Notes: a model not told the origin generated them from the sequence alone. A stretch of 64,000 nt of DNA from Liolophura sinensis (GCF_032854445.1 NC_088306.1:13943386-14007385), one strand, 5' to 3'. Counted from the first letter of the stretch, positions 37,916-49,812 are shown. Numbers and translations are program-made.

Positions 37916-39022
37916 ATGGAAGAGAGTTACCAAGGCAACCAAACTAATATTGGGAATTCAGAAAACGTTTCCGATTTCAACGTGTACAGGAGGAGCGAGG
38001 CTATCATCATTGTGAGATCCATCGGTATTGTAACCGTGTCCGTGGCTATTATCACAAGTAATCTCATTAACTTTGCCGTCTTAAGCTCCACAAGTCAAAT
38101 ACCCACCACAGCCAGAATCTGGTTGTTGAATCTTAGCACAGCGGATTTTCTTATAGGCCTGGTCGTATGTTTACCATGCGTGGCACCCGCCATTTCTGGT
38201 GAATGGCCTTATGGGATAGTGTGGTGCCAGATTGCCGGAGTGGTTCACGGCACATGTGCGACTGTGTCCATTTGGAGCCTGGCAGTTCTCAGCGTTGATA
38301 GGTGCCTGGCGATGCTGGCCCCTATGAAGTACAAAACCAAATTGAAAGTCAAAACTTGTGCGAGAGTTTGCGGTGTTTTGTGGGTTGCCGCGTTTTTGAG
38401 TTTTATCTCCCCAAACATATTCTCAGCAGATTTTGTGTATTATAAGTTCCAGGAGCCTTACCTAATGTGTGGATTGTATTGGGAGTCTCCATGGTTAACT
38501 CTAATCGCAGGGGCCTTGGTACCGTACCTGAGCGCATTTGTCATTCTCGGAACTTCCTTGAAGATATGCTTGGCTCTGCGGCGCATCAAGAGACTTCGCC
38601 GAAACAGGACAGCTTGGCCTGTCCGCACAGCGAGCTGCAGAGAAGAAAAGGCCGTGAAGTTGATCATCGTCACAGCTGTCGTGTATTTCATGGCTTGGGG
38701 TCCGTATTTAGTGGTTACGTTCTACGTCCTTTATATACCGGGAGGAAGAGAAGTGATTCCAAACTGGGCCGACACTGTGACAATATGGACTGCCAACGCC
38801 AACAGCTTCCTGAATGTTGTCATTTACTCGTCGATTTACCGCGCGTTTCGCGCGAGAGCCAAACTACTGATTTTGTCCGCCGTCAGGTGTCGCTGCTGCC
38901 GCGCGGATTCCAGAGTACACCCCCATATATTTCATTTACCCAGAACAGACCAGACCCCGCCGGAAGTTCTTCTAACAGCTGAACGAAACAAAAATAATAA
39001 ACATACGACTGGTCAATTGTAA
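37916..39022 (+). CDS. Class A (rhodopsin-like) G-protein-coupled receptor, intronless, 368 aa
   Basis: A seven-helix plasma-membrane receptor. Two N-glycosylation sites (N8, N17) lie in the short N-terminus. Class A landmarks are N49 (helix 1), NLSTAD with D77 (helix 2), C104 paired with C185 in loop 2, D128-R129-C130 in place of DRY, W156 (helix 4), P203 (helix 5), A-W261-G-P263 (CWxP-like, helix 6) and N300-V-V-I-Y304 in place of NPxxY. A cysteine group RCRCC near 325-328 could be palmitoylated. The position equivalent to 3.32 is H111, not the aspartate of amine receptors, so a classic monoamine ligand is unlikely. The ligand is unknown; it is an orphan-type receptor. The ATG at 37916 starts MEESYQGNQT, and the single exon ends in TAA. 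Confidence 0.93.
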   Translation: MEESYQGNQTNIGNSENVSDFNVYRRSEAIIIVRSIGIVTVSVAIITSNLINFAVLSSTSQIPTTARIWLLNLSTADFLIGLVVCLPCVAPAISGEWPYGIVWCQIAGVVHGTCATVSIWSLAVLSVDRCLAMLAPMKYKTKLKVKTCARVCGVLWVAAFLSFISPNIFSADFVYYKFQEPYLMCGLYWESPWLTLIAGALVPYLSAFVILGTSLKICLALRRIKRLRRNRTAWPVRTASCREEKAVKLIIVTAVVYFMAWGPYLVVTFYVLYIPGGREVIPNWADTVTIWTANANSFLNVVIYSSIYRAFRARAKLLILSAVRCRCCRADSRVHPHIFHLPRTDQTPPEVLLTAERNKNNKHTTGQL

Positions 39023-39263
39023 TAATATCAAACACTTGATTTTTGCATCCTAAATTCTTTTTTTTATTGCTATTTCATATATATTTGGTACAGGTAATGT
39101 TACACAATTCTCAGCACCAGGACAGTCATAGCGCCATCTCGCTTTTGTCTGACGGAGGTATAACCCACTGGACCCTGTCATTGAGTCATCTTCCCTTAGA
39201 CAACGTGCAGATGGGGCTATGCCTAATTTGGTCATAGACCACAACTGAGTATTGTTCCTTATG

Positions 39264-39522
39264 GGACGGGGCCTCCGTGGCTCAGTTGGTCAGCGCGCTA
39301 GCGCAGCGTAATGACCCAGGAGTCTCTCACCAGAGTCTCTGTGAGTTCAAGTCCACCTCATGTTGGCTTCCTCTCCGGCCGTATGTGGGAAGGTCCCCAG
39401 CAACCTGCGGATGGTCGTGGGTTTCTGCCGGGCTCTGTCCGGTTTCCTCCCACCATGATGCTGGCCTGCGTCGTATAAGTGAAATATTCTTGAGTACGGC
39501 GTAAAACACCAATCAAATCAAA
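39264..39522 (+). mobile_element. Main-family SINE, full length
   Basis: A complete copy just downstream of the GPCR gene. TCCTTATG at 39256-39263 recurs at 39523-39530. Confidence 0.92.
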
Positions 39523-40400
39523 TCCTTATGTAATATACATCCATCACTCCTTAGACCTGAGAAAAATAACTACAAAGCAACAACAGCCAAAATACAATTT
39601 GCTCTTTTTTATCTATATTTTGTGGTTTGATCGTATATCATTGTAGATGTGATGGCTGTATTCGGTCAGCATGCACAGATCCCTTTAAATGTGAATTTTT
39701 GGGATTGTTGCCCAGCATCACAGTCTGGAATGAAGTCTGTTATTTTTATGGGCACGGTAAAGGAAACTAGGGGCTTGGAGAAATCCAACGACTTTTGCCG
39801 AGCTTATTTACAAACGTTCCCACGCTTGACACAGACGTATATTGTCACCCATGAGCAGTCAGAGTAGGGAATGTACAAATTCCATGTTCATGGCCGGGAT
39901 TGAGCCTTTATCGAGTATATTGTTACAACTGATTGACACGCCTTTACTGGTCCACCATTCGTTCTTAATTGATCTTACATGTATACGTCACAATAACGTA
40001 TACCTCGGCATCAGAGTCTAATTTATCAAGCGCAAGCTAAACAAACAAGTGACCAAAATCAAGAAAGTGCGCATCAGAAAATATGTGATTAGACAAAGGA
40101 CCTGATTGGTCAAGAGCCTGACAGCTGTATCAAGGCAGTGTTTTAATCGTCTAAGTCAGCGAAGAAAGCACTCAATGTGGCATGTTGAGGATACATGTAA
40201 TGCGCCAGTGATATCATAGTTACATTTCACCTACTTAAAGGTAATCAATCCAGGAAGCAAACGCCACGTGGTCACATGTCGGGCCTACGTAAAATGAAAA
40301 ATGAAGGTGGTCACGTGCAAGGGTACTCTCCAAACGAAAATGTGTACCCTCTTCTACACAAGATTGGTACACATTGACGTAGATACAGATGACGCATGCA

Positions 40401-40455
40401 GGGTACACATTAATGTGCAAATTTGGTACAATTAATGTGTACCCAAAATGGGTAC
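40401..40455. repeat. Hairpin-forming inverted repeats
   Basis: GGGTACACATTAAT (40401-40414) pairs perfectly with ATTAATGTGTACCC (40431-40444). GTACCC (40439-40444) also pairs with GGGTAC (40450-40455). Further GTACACA-type words lie just upstream, so alternative stems are possible. Confidence 0.85.
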
Positions 40456-41269
40456 AAATTTTGTGTATTCTTTTGTACACTGCTGCTTTTAGAGAGCATA
40501 TGCGGTACACACAATCCCCAAACCGAACATGATGATGTCCTGGCGATAGCACTATGGTTAATGATATCATCGTACGATCTAACTGCTGTGTCATCTCCAG
40601 GTGATAAAACGAATCGAGGAGATGGAACGCTGCTACCATCGTGTCCTCGCTTCATGGTGATGGCCACTTTAATAACAGTAAATATCACTTAAAAATAAAC
40701 TTGTTAGGGTTTCTATAACAAGAACAACCAAAGCCTATGCAGCGTCAGCATTGGAGCGCCTCTTTGTTATCCCACTGTGTATTGGCAATATGCCAAAAAT
40801 CACAATCATCTTTTCATTTTTTGCTACACGAGTGGAACCTCAATCAAAGCTCATGCATAGGCTTAATCTAACCTGAAAAATAAATGCGTGAGTACCACTT
40901 CACGCGGTTTGATGTAATGGACAACGAGTGGAGACTTCAAAGAGAGCCGCCTTGACAACCTCCGCGACAAATAATTCTCTGTTTGCTTATTTATAAACTT
41001 ATCATTATCCGTTTATTCAATAAATTAAACTACACTCTCGTAAAGCAACTACAATAAAATAATACTTTAGCGTGGGATGGTACGTCGACGTTGACATTAA
41101 AGAAAGAAGCAAGACTTTAAAAGACTGGTCTGGAAATAAAAGACGAGGTTATCTAACATGGGCATTAACAGGGCAGTTGGAATCTTAGTCATTCCTTGAA
41201 CATGAAGTGGATTCTTCGTGTGGGCTGTCAAAAGGCTTTCTCCTTCCGCTTTACTCCACTATCATTGTC

Positions 41270-41303
41270 GACGAGATCGAGATCTCGTCATTCACGCGTG
41301 AAT
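41270..41303. repeat. Two adjacent palindromes at the satellite edge
   Basis: GACGAGATC-GA-GATCTCGTC occupies 41270-41289, and ATTCACGCGTGAAT, a perfect 14-base palindrome, 41290-41303. The satellite begins immediately to the right. Confidence 0.85.
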
Positions 41304-42676
41304 CTTTGTCAGAGCCATAGCCGTACTTGAGACTTGTTTTCATGCTGTGCACAGAGGTGAAATTACAGTCTGCGATAATCCAGTCTTTAAAGGTTCCTGC
41401 ATATGTATAAAAGTACAAAGTGAAACATGTCGGTACTTGTGAAATGTTTTCATGTTGTACACCGAGGTGAAAATACAATCTGAGATAATCCAGTCCTTAA
41501 ATTTTCACGCATATGTATAAAAGTACACTGTGAACCATATCCGTACTGGCGAGATTTTTTCATGCTGTACACAGAGGTGAAATTACTGTCAGAAATAATA
41601 CAGTCTTTAAAGTTTTCTGCATATGTATAAAAGTACACAGTGAAACATGTTGGTACTTGTGAAATGTTTTCATGGTATACACAGAGGTGAAAATACAATC
41701 TGAGATAATCCAGTCCTTAGCCTAAATTTTCACGCATATGGATATGTACTTTACTGGTCAGTACTGGTGAAATGTTTTCATGCTGTACACAGAGGAAATT
41801 ACTGTCAGAGATAATCCAGTCTGTAAGGGTTCCTGCATATGTGTAAAAGCACACAGTAAACCATGTCTGTACTGGTGAAATGCTTTCACGGTGTACACAA
41901 AGGTGAAGCTACAGTCTAAGTTAATCCAGTTCTTAAAGTTTTATGTATATGTATAGATGTACACAGTGAACCACATCCGTACCTGTGGAAAGTTTTCATG
42001 CTGTACACAGAGGTAAAGTTACAGTCCGAGATAATCCAGTCATCATAATCCAGGGTTCATGCATATGTATAAAATTACAAAGTAAAACATGTCCGTACTT
42101 GTGAAATGTTTTTATGGTGTACTCATAGATGAAATTACAGTTTGAGATAATTCAGTCCTTACAGTTTTATGCATATGTATTAAATACACAGTGAACCATG
42201 TCTGTACCTGTGAATTGTCTGTACACAGAGATGAAATTACAATTTGAAAACTTCCAGTCCTTAAAGATTTATCCATATGTATAAGTTCACAGTGAACCAT
42301 ATCCGTACTGGTGAAATGTTTTCATGCTGTAGACAGAGGTGAAATTACAGTCTGAGATAATCCAGTCCCTAAAGTTTCATGCATACGTATAAAAGTACAC
42401 TGTGAACCGCATTCGTACATTTGGAAGGTTTTATATTGTACACAGAGGTGAAATTACAGTCTGAGATAATCCAGTCTTTAAGGGTGCATGTATACGTATA
42501 AAAGTACACAGTGAACCACATCCGAACCCGTGGAATGTTTTCATGCTGTGTACAAAGGAGAAACAGTCTGAGATAAATAAGTCTGTACGGGTTTATGCAT
42601 ATGTATAAAACTACACAGTGAAGCATATCCACACCTATGACATGTTTTCATACTGTAGACAGAGGTGAAATAATAT
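41304..42676 (+). repeat. 110-bp satellite, about 12 copies
   Basis: The anchor CATGCTGTACACAGAGG recurs at 41341, 41451, 41561, 41671, 41779, 41887, 41997 and onward to about 42650, period 108-116. Each unit has GAGATAATCCAGTC and ATATGTATAAAAGTACAC. Copies are 80-95% alike by eye. Short minus-strand ORFs through it are artefacts. Confidence 0.95.
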
Positions 42677-42743
42677 GTTGGATGATATATGTACACACTC
42701 CCTTTAAACATATACAGTTTTATGTTATTTGCTCAAAACACTT

Positions 42744-43002
42744 ACGGGGCTTCCGTGGCTCACTTGGTTAGCGCTAGCGGGGCGTAATGACCAAGGAGCT
42801 TCTCACCTTGGCTGTCTCCTTGAGTTCAAGTCCAGCTCATGCTGGCATCCTCTCCAGCCGTAAGTGGGAAGGTCTGCGGATATTCCTGGGTTTCTTCCGG
42901 GCTCTGTCCCGTCTCCTCCCACCATAACGCTGGACGCCGTCGTAAAAGTAAACTATTCTTGAGTGCGGCGTAAAACACCAATCAAATAAATAAATCAATC
43001 AG
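42744..43002 (+). mobile_element. Main-family SINE, full length
   Basis: It sits just beyond the satellite. TCAAAACACTT at 42733-42743 recurs at 43003-43013. A few internal bases of the head are deleted. Confidence 0.92.
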
Positions 43003-44445
43003 TCAAAACACTTGGGTTGTAACAGTAAATAAAATTTTACACGGAAAGAATAATGATCTCAAATGTTGTTCTCATGAATAGTAAATAGGATAACTCAGCC
43101 GATACTACCAGTTTTGTTTATGTGTTGTGATACATGAGAGCCGTGTTCCACAAAGCAACTTGCAGACTAAGTTAAATTGGTTGTAACTACCACAGTCACA
43201 CATGTAGCTACAATTAACTTCATTTGTGAGCCCAGGGAAACGTGCACATTCAAAACTGTCACTCAAACAACGTACAACACTGCAATACTTTATGATGAAT
43301 GCGTGATGCATGTAATAGACACTTTTATGGAAATCGCCAATAATTAATAAATATTTAAGGTGAAAAATAGCAGGGTCAATGATTCCAGAACAGTCTTCAT
43401 AAACCACCAACTAAGAAAGTATATAATGTAAGAAGACGCTAGGAAATTTCTAAGCACATACTTCAAATGGATATTCATATTGCGCGCATAGTTGGTTTAT
43501 CCATGTTCGATGTCCATGTTTAAAAATATTAACCTCATGCAGGCCCATTTGATTCCATCGGTTCATATATAAAATGACGATTTCATTGAAGAAGATGCAT
43601 TTGCTGTTCTAGAACAACACTGCCATGACATTATTCTCTAATGATATAATGCTAAGATCTTGCCATTAAATCAACCAGAAAGGTATGCATAGATCACAGA
43701 TCATTGATGTCATATGTTACAAATTTGGAAATCGTCGCGGTGGTAAAACACGTTATTATAAGGTTTCGTGCGCAAACTTGCCGCAGTGCTTTTTGATATG
43801 CAACTCGCCAACTGCCTTGGACAATCTTGTAATATGTGTGGCAATTGCAACTCTGTGAGTTACTGAGCAAATTTTGAACTATGATACTTCAAAACTTTCT
43901 TTTTCGGGGAATTCTACCACCATCTCGGTAGAATGCTCTTTGGCATGCAAATCCGTACCAACGATTGGCTGTCCGTGTACGTTTTGGTGGCCACTGCAAT
44001 TCTATGAATGGCTGAGAAAATATTCAGTCACTGTTTATGTGGATTTTTAAACAATTCGTCGTAGTCTAGGAATACACTTGTTCTGCTAATGTCATAGGTT
44101 CCTAGTGCTGATATATATGTGGAAAGTTTTCTATACTTGATGTGCATAAACCAGAGAAAACGTCCAAAAATTAGGTAAACTTTGACACTTTATAAATCTG
44201 GTTTAGTAGCTAGAGAGACAATAAGCTTCTCTAAGCTGTAGCCTGACAAAAAGACTTACAGTGCGGTGTTTACAAGAGAACAGCTTGAATTTTCCCCGAG
44301 TCCTCGACACAGAAAAAAATGATGACAAATCTGGTAAAATATGGTTGGACCTGGTTACCTGTAATCATATGTAGGCCTGTGCACAATAATTGTAGTCTTA
44401 CACGAAAGGTTTTTTTCATTACAGCAAAGAGGTAAATTGTCCATA

Positions 44446-44490
44446 AATCTTGAGAAAAAAAATCTTGAGAAAAAAAATCTTGAGAAAAAA
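44446..44490 (+). repeat. 15-bp A-rich tandem repeat, three copies
   Basis: AATCTTGAGAAAAAA repeats three times head to tail. Confidence 0.9.
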
Positions 44491-46387
44491 GACCCTGTGC
44501 AATATAAATTGTAGTCCTGCATATAGAGGCTTTCTAGAGAAGATGTGTTACTACAGAAAACAAAGTGAATTTAATAAAACTGGTATACGTTTACTTTGAA
44601 AGTGTTTAAATCAAAATAACTGAAGGCTAAAAAAAGTTTAACCTTCGATCCAAATAAGTATGTACATTTACACACCATACCAGGGTTTAACCTTCAATCC
44701 GTGTATGACAGCCCAATATAAAGGAGGTAAATAAAAGCTTAACCTTCCATCCCAATGTGGAATTGTACATACATGTACGGCACCAGACCTTAGATTAAGA
44801 AGCTTAAAAAAAACTTACACTGCAATTCATATAAGTAGCCCATTATACAGGAGCTTACAAAACAGTTTAACAAGACACCGACAGTTTTCCCACCGCTAAA
44901 GTGCAGTGGGCCTACCTCACCTTAATTCGCAGAGGCGAGCTAAAAACGAATACATTGACCTCTGTAACTCTCCTATATATGCTTATTCATGGCGCATTTT
45001 ATTTGGCTTAGAACACTGTTTATAGATGCATGTAAGAAACTGTTGGCTCAATAATACAGTCCCGACACAATTCGTGTAGTAGTTACTTGGGCGAAGTCGA
45101 ATAGCGACAGCTCTATGCAGACAGGAAACTATCAGCTTTTTGCGGACAGCTTTTGTCTTTGTGTCGACCGTTTTATCAATTTTGTTTTCTGCTTTTTTCA
45201 CTTCTGTTTTCTGTCCTAGTTTCTGCAACTGCAATTTTCCGACCGGTTTCCATGCTCCCTACAGTTTTCAACGACCTCCATTGTAAAACACACTTTTATA
45301 ATCCACTTTATTGAGAAAATGTCACGTCTTCCATTTACTTATTACTTTAATCATTCAGCATTGATCTACGTCATGCATGGCGTTCACAAATTGTTAAACA
45401 CCACTGTCTAAAACCACATCGAGTTTTTTTGCGATAGTACCTCGATTATCGGTTTGGCTTGTCTGATACTTCTTTCAAGTGCCACATGCAGCAAGAAAAA
45501 ATATAAAAAACAATAGAGGTTTTAGCTTGAATTTGATAGTTAATGGAAGTGCGTAGGCTGTATATTCAAAATGGATTTGCAGCAAAAAAAACAAAAAAAA
45601 CAAAACAAGAAACAAAAACACACAACACCGATTCTACATGCAGGTTGAATCAGAATGGTTTAGTGGATGTTTGTTGAGATGATATTGAGAAAGCGGAATG
45701 GGCACGTACATGTATGTCCAATGCTTCATGCCCTGCTTTCCTATGTTCAACGGGTACATAGGCCTAAGTACGTGGTCCTGCTTTTTTTATATTCAGCGGG
45801 TATGTAAACACACGGTAATGGAATTTAACAATGCCATGAAAAAAAGCAGAATGCATTAAAGACAGTTACAGAATTGTCTGAGTGATAGGCCGCCATTACA
45901 CCGTGTCGTGCGTCAGGCGAAAAATTGTGTAGTGACGTTACTATTTTCCATGTACTTGTTCTTAAATAATAAGCTTTCAAATCATAAGAAAATGTTACCA
46001 CCATAACATTGTGCCTGTATGGGTGTCATGTCTGGTGTCTACGGCGTGATACTTCTTGTATGAAGTTCGTATGACCGAACCAAAGTGAACATATGTACTC
46101 CGTTCTAAAGTGTTCGCAACATTGTCGCTTTGTCACACCGTCGATGGCTTCCTCACGCAGGCGTCTCATTTATTATGATAGGCCAACTGGCTAATGAAAT
46201 TGCAGGGATGCGAATGATTGAATATTTAGGGAGTACCTTCACACCACATTCTTAACATCTATGAAACAATCTGTGGTTTAATTTTTTATTCTTTCCCACG
46301 CCATGCATCTGGTAAGATATATGCTTTTCTTATGTATCACATTTTAAAACCATGAACTGTACGTTAACGTACTATTGCGCAAAAGAG

Positions 46388-46515
46388 GTGCCTCCCTAGC
46401 CTAGTGGTAAGCGTTCTAGCGCAGTAAAATAACTTGTTAGCCTCTTACCAATGCAATGGCTGTGAAGTAAAGTTCTCTCTGGTTGTACGTGGGAAGGTCT
46501 GCCAGCGACCTGTCA
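46388..46515 (+). mobile_element. SINE head fragment, 3'-truncated
   Basis: GTGCCTCCCTAGCCTAGTGG, then TTCTAGCGCAGTAAAAT and TACGTGGGAAGGTCTGCCAG, follows the first half of the main family. The 3' half is missing, which is unusual because most partial copies here lack the 5' end. Confidence 0.65.
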
Positions 46516-46737
46516 GGGGATGTGAACCAGCGGCCATTGAGCTTTCGTTTCCACAACTTCAGACCTAAAAATATTCCCCGTCAACCTTCTTATAAATAAA
46601 ACGTTCAGGGAGAGAGAATAAAAACGCCTTAGACGTACTATATAAACTACATGGAAAAAGGAATAAACACAAGCGCAAAAATATTTTGGACAAAATTTTA
46701 AAAAATTAGGTGTAAGTAGTGAAAAACATTCTTCCAC

Positions 46738-47215
46738 GGTATAAATAAAGGTTATCTCTGCGGTGTAAATAAAGGGTTTCTCCCTGGTGTAAAGATTTTT
46801 CTAATGAAAGCTTGTTATTAAGAGCAATGAATTTAAAGTATATGGAAAAAGGAATGAAGACAAATTTTTTTTAGACATTATTGGTAATTCGAGCTGTGGG
46901 CAGTGAAAAACGTTTTCTCTGCGGAGTAACGGTTTTCTCCGCAGAGTAAAGGTTTTCCCCGCGGTATAATGGATTTCTCCACGGTTTAAACGTTTTCTAG
47001 GCGATGGAAAGGTTTTCTTCAAGGTTGAAAGGTTTCCTCCACGGTGTAAAGGTTTTCTCCACCGTTTAAGGGTTTTCTTCATTGGGTAAAGGGTTATCCG
47101 TGGTGGATAGGTTTTCTCCACGGAGTAAAGGTTTCCTCTGAGCGGTAAAGGTTTTCTCCGAGGTGGAAAGGTTTTCTCAGCGGTAAAAAGACGGTAAACC
47201 TTTCCACTAAACATT
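46738..47215 (+). repeat. 20-bp minisatellite, plus orientation
   Basis: Degenerate units of the form GGTTTTCTCCGCGGTGTAAA repeat about 15 times from 46900 to 47215, with looser units from 46738. A similar array in opposite orientation follows across a short spacer. Confidence 0.9.
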
Positions 47216-47319
47216 TCTCTGCGTTATAAAAATTTACACTTAGCCTTGTGATACTTAGCCTCGATGTGAGATATTAAACGTCACTTCAAAGATGACGAAA
47301 ATCTCAGATCGAGGCCAAG

Positions 47320-47412
47320 TTTCACGTGGGTTTCCACCGTGGAGAAAACTTTAAACCGCAGAGAAAACCTTTCCACCGCGGAGAAAACTTTTCCACCGCA
47401 AAGGAAACATTT
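47320..47412 (-). repeat. 20-bp minisatellite, inverted part
   Basis: Units reading TTTCCACCGCGGAGAAAAC are the reverse complement of the preceding array. The spacer also pairs: CCTCGATGTGAGAT (about 47260) with ATCTCAGATCGAGG (about 47302). Confidence 0.9.
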
Positions 47413-47632
47413 CTCGCCGTTTTTCGTTGAATTTATCAATTTTTTGTAAAATACTTTTGTTTCTGCGTTGATTTCATTTTGTATATACTTCAAATTGTAT
47501 TAGATAAATTGTATTAGAAAACCCTCTGAATTATTTTAAATCATCAGAAAATGCTAAAAATTTCGAATGGCACTAACGGGCCACTTTGCACTATACTGTC
47601 ACGGGGCCCACCAGCTTCCAACTACCTTTCCA

Positions 47633-47750
47633 TGTTGAGCGCCAAGTGAGGCGGCAGTAAGTACTATTTTTAGTACTTTGGTAAGAACCGACCCGGGTTT
47701 GATCCTGGGACTCCCGACTTTAATCCAGGTTCCCGACTTTGGGGCGGATG
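47633..47750 (-). mobile_element. Fragment of the second SINE family
   Basis: GAGCGCCAAGTGAGGCGGCA, the TACTTTGGTA block and CTCCCGACTTT match 56300-56390 in order and orientation. Confidence 0.6.
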
Positions 47751-47924
47751 GCGTAACCAACAAAAGCGGTGTACATTGGAGTACTGTACACAGGTATTGT
47801 TCAGGTTTGGAGAAACCCGGAGTACCCAAAGGAAACCTCCTGCATTACAATAGCACTCAATACCGACACACTATATAATACCGACAGCCGTCACACTATA
47901 TAACATGGATTATTATTTTATTCA

Positions 47925-48075
47925 TTTATTTTTTTGACTTATTTGATTAGTGTTTTTTGCCACACTCAAGAATTATTTCACTTATACAACGGCTGCCAGC
48001 ATTATGATGGGAGGAAAAAGGACAGAGCCCGTGGGAAACCCACGACCATCCCGAGTTGCTGGCAGACGTTTCCAC
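47925..48075 (-). mobile_element. 5'-truncated main-family SINE
   Basis: The 3' half, diverged (TTTGATTAGTGTTTTTTGCC). The word CACTATAT occurs on both sides (near 47892 and 48072) and may be the target duplication. Confidence 0.75.
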
Positions 48076-49029
48076 TATATCTCTGATAGGGTTTAATGAG
48101 AAGAAATTGACAGGAGGCCATTTATCACCAGTTATATTTGCCAGCTATCACATCGTCGTGGCTGCCTCTGCTTTACTTGTTGTACGTCTTTAATTATACT
48201 AACTAGAAGCATAATGTAAATGAAGACGTTTTCCGTTATGGACTGACATTTCTTTCAGCTTACTTCGCTTCCGATCTAGTTACAGATTAAGCATGCTTGC
48301 ATTATGTTGAGGAGTGAAGATGTCATCTGTAACATTACGCTCTTTTACACATGGTATTCAACGTGAATCTTAATCGTCGACTTGATAGAACGGTTGGCTC
48401 ATTTAGTACCAGCCTGGTTAACCTCGAAAAAAACACTTGAATACTGTTAACCTGCTGGTTCGTATTCTGGTAAGTGCACATTCAGTTAAGGGTTTTTGCT
48501 AATTGGGGACCAATTACTTGCCGATTTCTAGTGCCCTTGTTCAAATTTTATTCATCACATATTAGTGATGAAATCCCGTAATATCAGGAGATGATGGCGA
48601 TAAACGGAGAACAATTTACTTAAGAGACTGAAACATAAGCGAAAATGAAAATTGTCTTCAAATGGCGTCAAATGATACTCTGAAAGAACATATATTTATT
48701 TTAAATATGTTTATTCAACAATTGATAATAAGACCGCTTTATAATGTTGGTCTCCGTATACAATGAAAACTTTAGATCACTCCGTTTAAGAAATAAGCCC
48801 CTCCAACTTACTACATAAATGGGTTGCATTCATAAAATAAATGTAAATATTTATTAAATACTGCATGTACATGTATTTGTGTAATATATCTATGTATTTA
48901 TGACAAAAACGCGCGTATTTAAAACGTAAACACACCTTTAACATGTTAAACGCTAGCAGTTATTACAGGGTAATATCACCTTTGAGACAGATCCACTTAA
49001 AAGTTCGATGGAACAGCTGCTACTTATGT

Positions 49030-49500
49030 ACCAGTCGAAAGTCGATGGTTTGCCCCGGTCACTTCGGGTCCTCCACTTACAAATTTGACCGCCGTGATAT
49101 AATGTAAAATCTTTGAGCACGACGTTAACCTCTGTATGTCACAAGCGAGAAAGTTCGTCAGCAACTTGCCTAAAGTCGGTGGTTTACTCCGGTCACTTCG
49201 GCGTCCTACACTTACAAATTTGACTTGTGCTGATATAAATGTACAATCTTTGAGCACGACGTTAACGTCTGTATGTCACAAGCGAGAAAGTTCGTCAGCG
49301 CCTTGCCAAAGGTCGGTGGTTTACTCCGGACACTGCGGTGTCATCCATTTTCAAATCTGACCTCTGTCGCATATGTGAAAAATCTTGAGCACGACATTTG
49401 GCAGTAATCAACGTCTGTAGGTCACAACTGAGAAAGTTCGTCAGTAACTTGCCAAAGGTTAGTGGTTTACCCCAGACACTCCGGTCTTCTCCACTAATGG
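49030..49500 (+). repeat. Tandem array of a SINE-like 3' body, about 3.5 copies
   Basis: The block GTCGGTGGTTTACTCCGG, then CACTTACAAATTTGAC and TCTTTGAGCACGACGTTAA, recurs with starts at 49041, 49175, 49312 and 49458 (periods 134, 137, 146). The order resembles the 3' body of a SINE (GACCGCC...GATATAA... GAGC(A/G)CGACGTTAA), so a mobile element tail seems to have been amplified in tandem. Confidence 0.85.
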
Positions 49501-49597
49501 TACTTTTCGAACGTCAGTCTATGTATATTAATGTATAGCGTAGCATCCTTGGTGGATGTATACAGCAGAAGGGGACTCGAACTCTAGTCACCCTTAC

Positions 49598-49812
49598 CTG
49601 GGCTAAATTGTAGCTTGGCCGTTTTTTATACGTGTACGCCCTTCCAAAATCATGGCCGATATTTATGTCAGAGTCACTGTGTCGATGTGTACTGGCAATG
49701 TAGCCTTGGCAATGCGTAGGTATTATTCTTGTCTGTGCATCGAACATTGAATAAGGTCCTCCCAAGACGCATTGACCTGGAGAGAACTTGTCAGCGTTTG
49801 CCGCCCCCGTAA
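49598..49812 (-). CDS. Candidate coding exon of an unrecognised, possibly secreted protein
   Basis: A 215-base open stretch runs from acceptor CTCTACTGTGACAG to a strong donor CAG|GTAAGG, entering in phase 1 and leaving in phase 0. It encodes 71 residues with balanced composition (TGAANADKFSPGQCVLGGPY near its start, HDFGRAYTYKKRPSYNLAQ at the end) and two cysteines. Without the splice the frame would begin at an ATG at 49849 with a weak hydrophobic lead. I recognise no family and could not place neighbouring exons. The good donor and composition set it apart from the surrounding chance ORFs. Confidence 0.4.

Larger units (their letters stand above)
39531..49597. other. Repeat-rich gene-poor stretch
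   Basis: I see no exon with recognisable motifs. The stretch is dominated by the 110-bp satellite, the 20-bp inverted array, SINEs and a SINE-tail array, each listed separately. Remaining parts (about 43.0-46.3 and 48.1-49.0 kb) are AT-rich with only chance-like ORFs. Confidence 0.6.

Noticed and set aside
38467-38982. ORF in another frame overlapping the GPCR
   Set aside because: A shadow of the receptor coding sequence; it has no motif and starts inside helix 5.
46801-47214. Minus-strand ORF rich in RKPLxRxGN repeats
   Set aside because: It is a frame through the 20-bp minisatellite.
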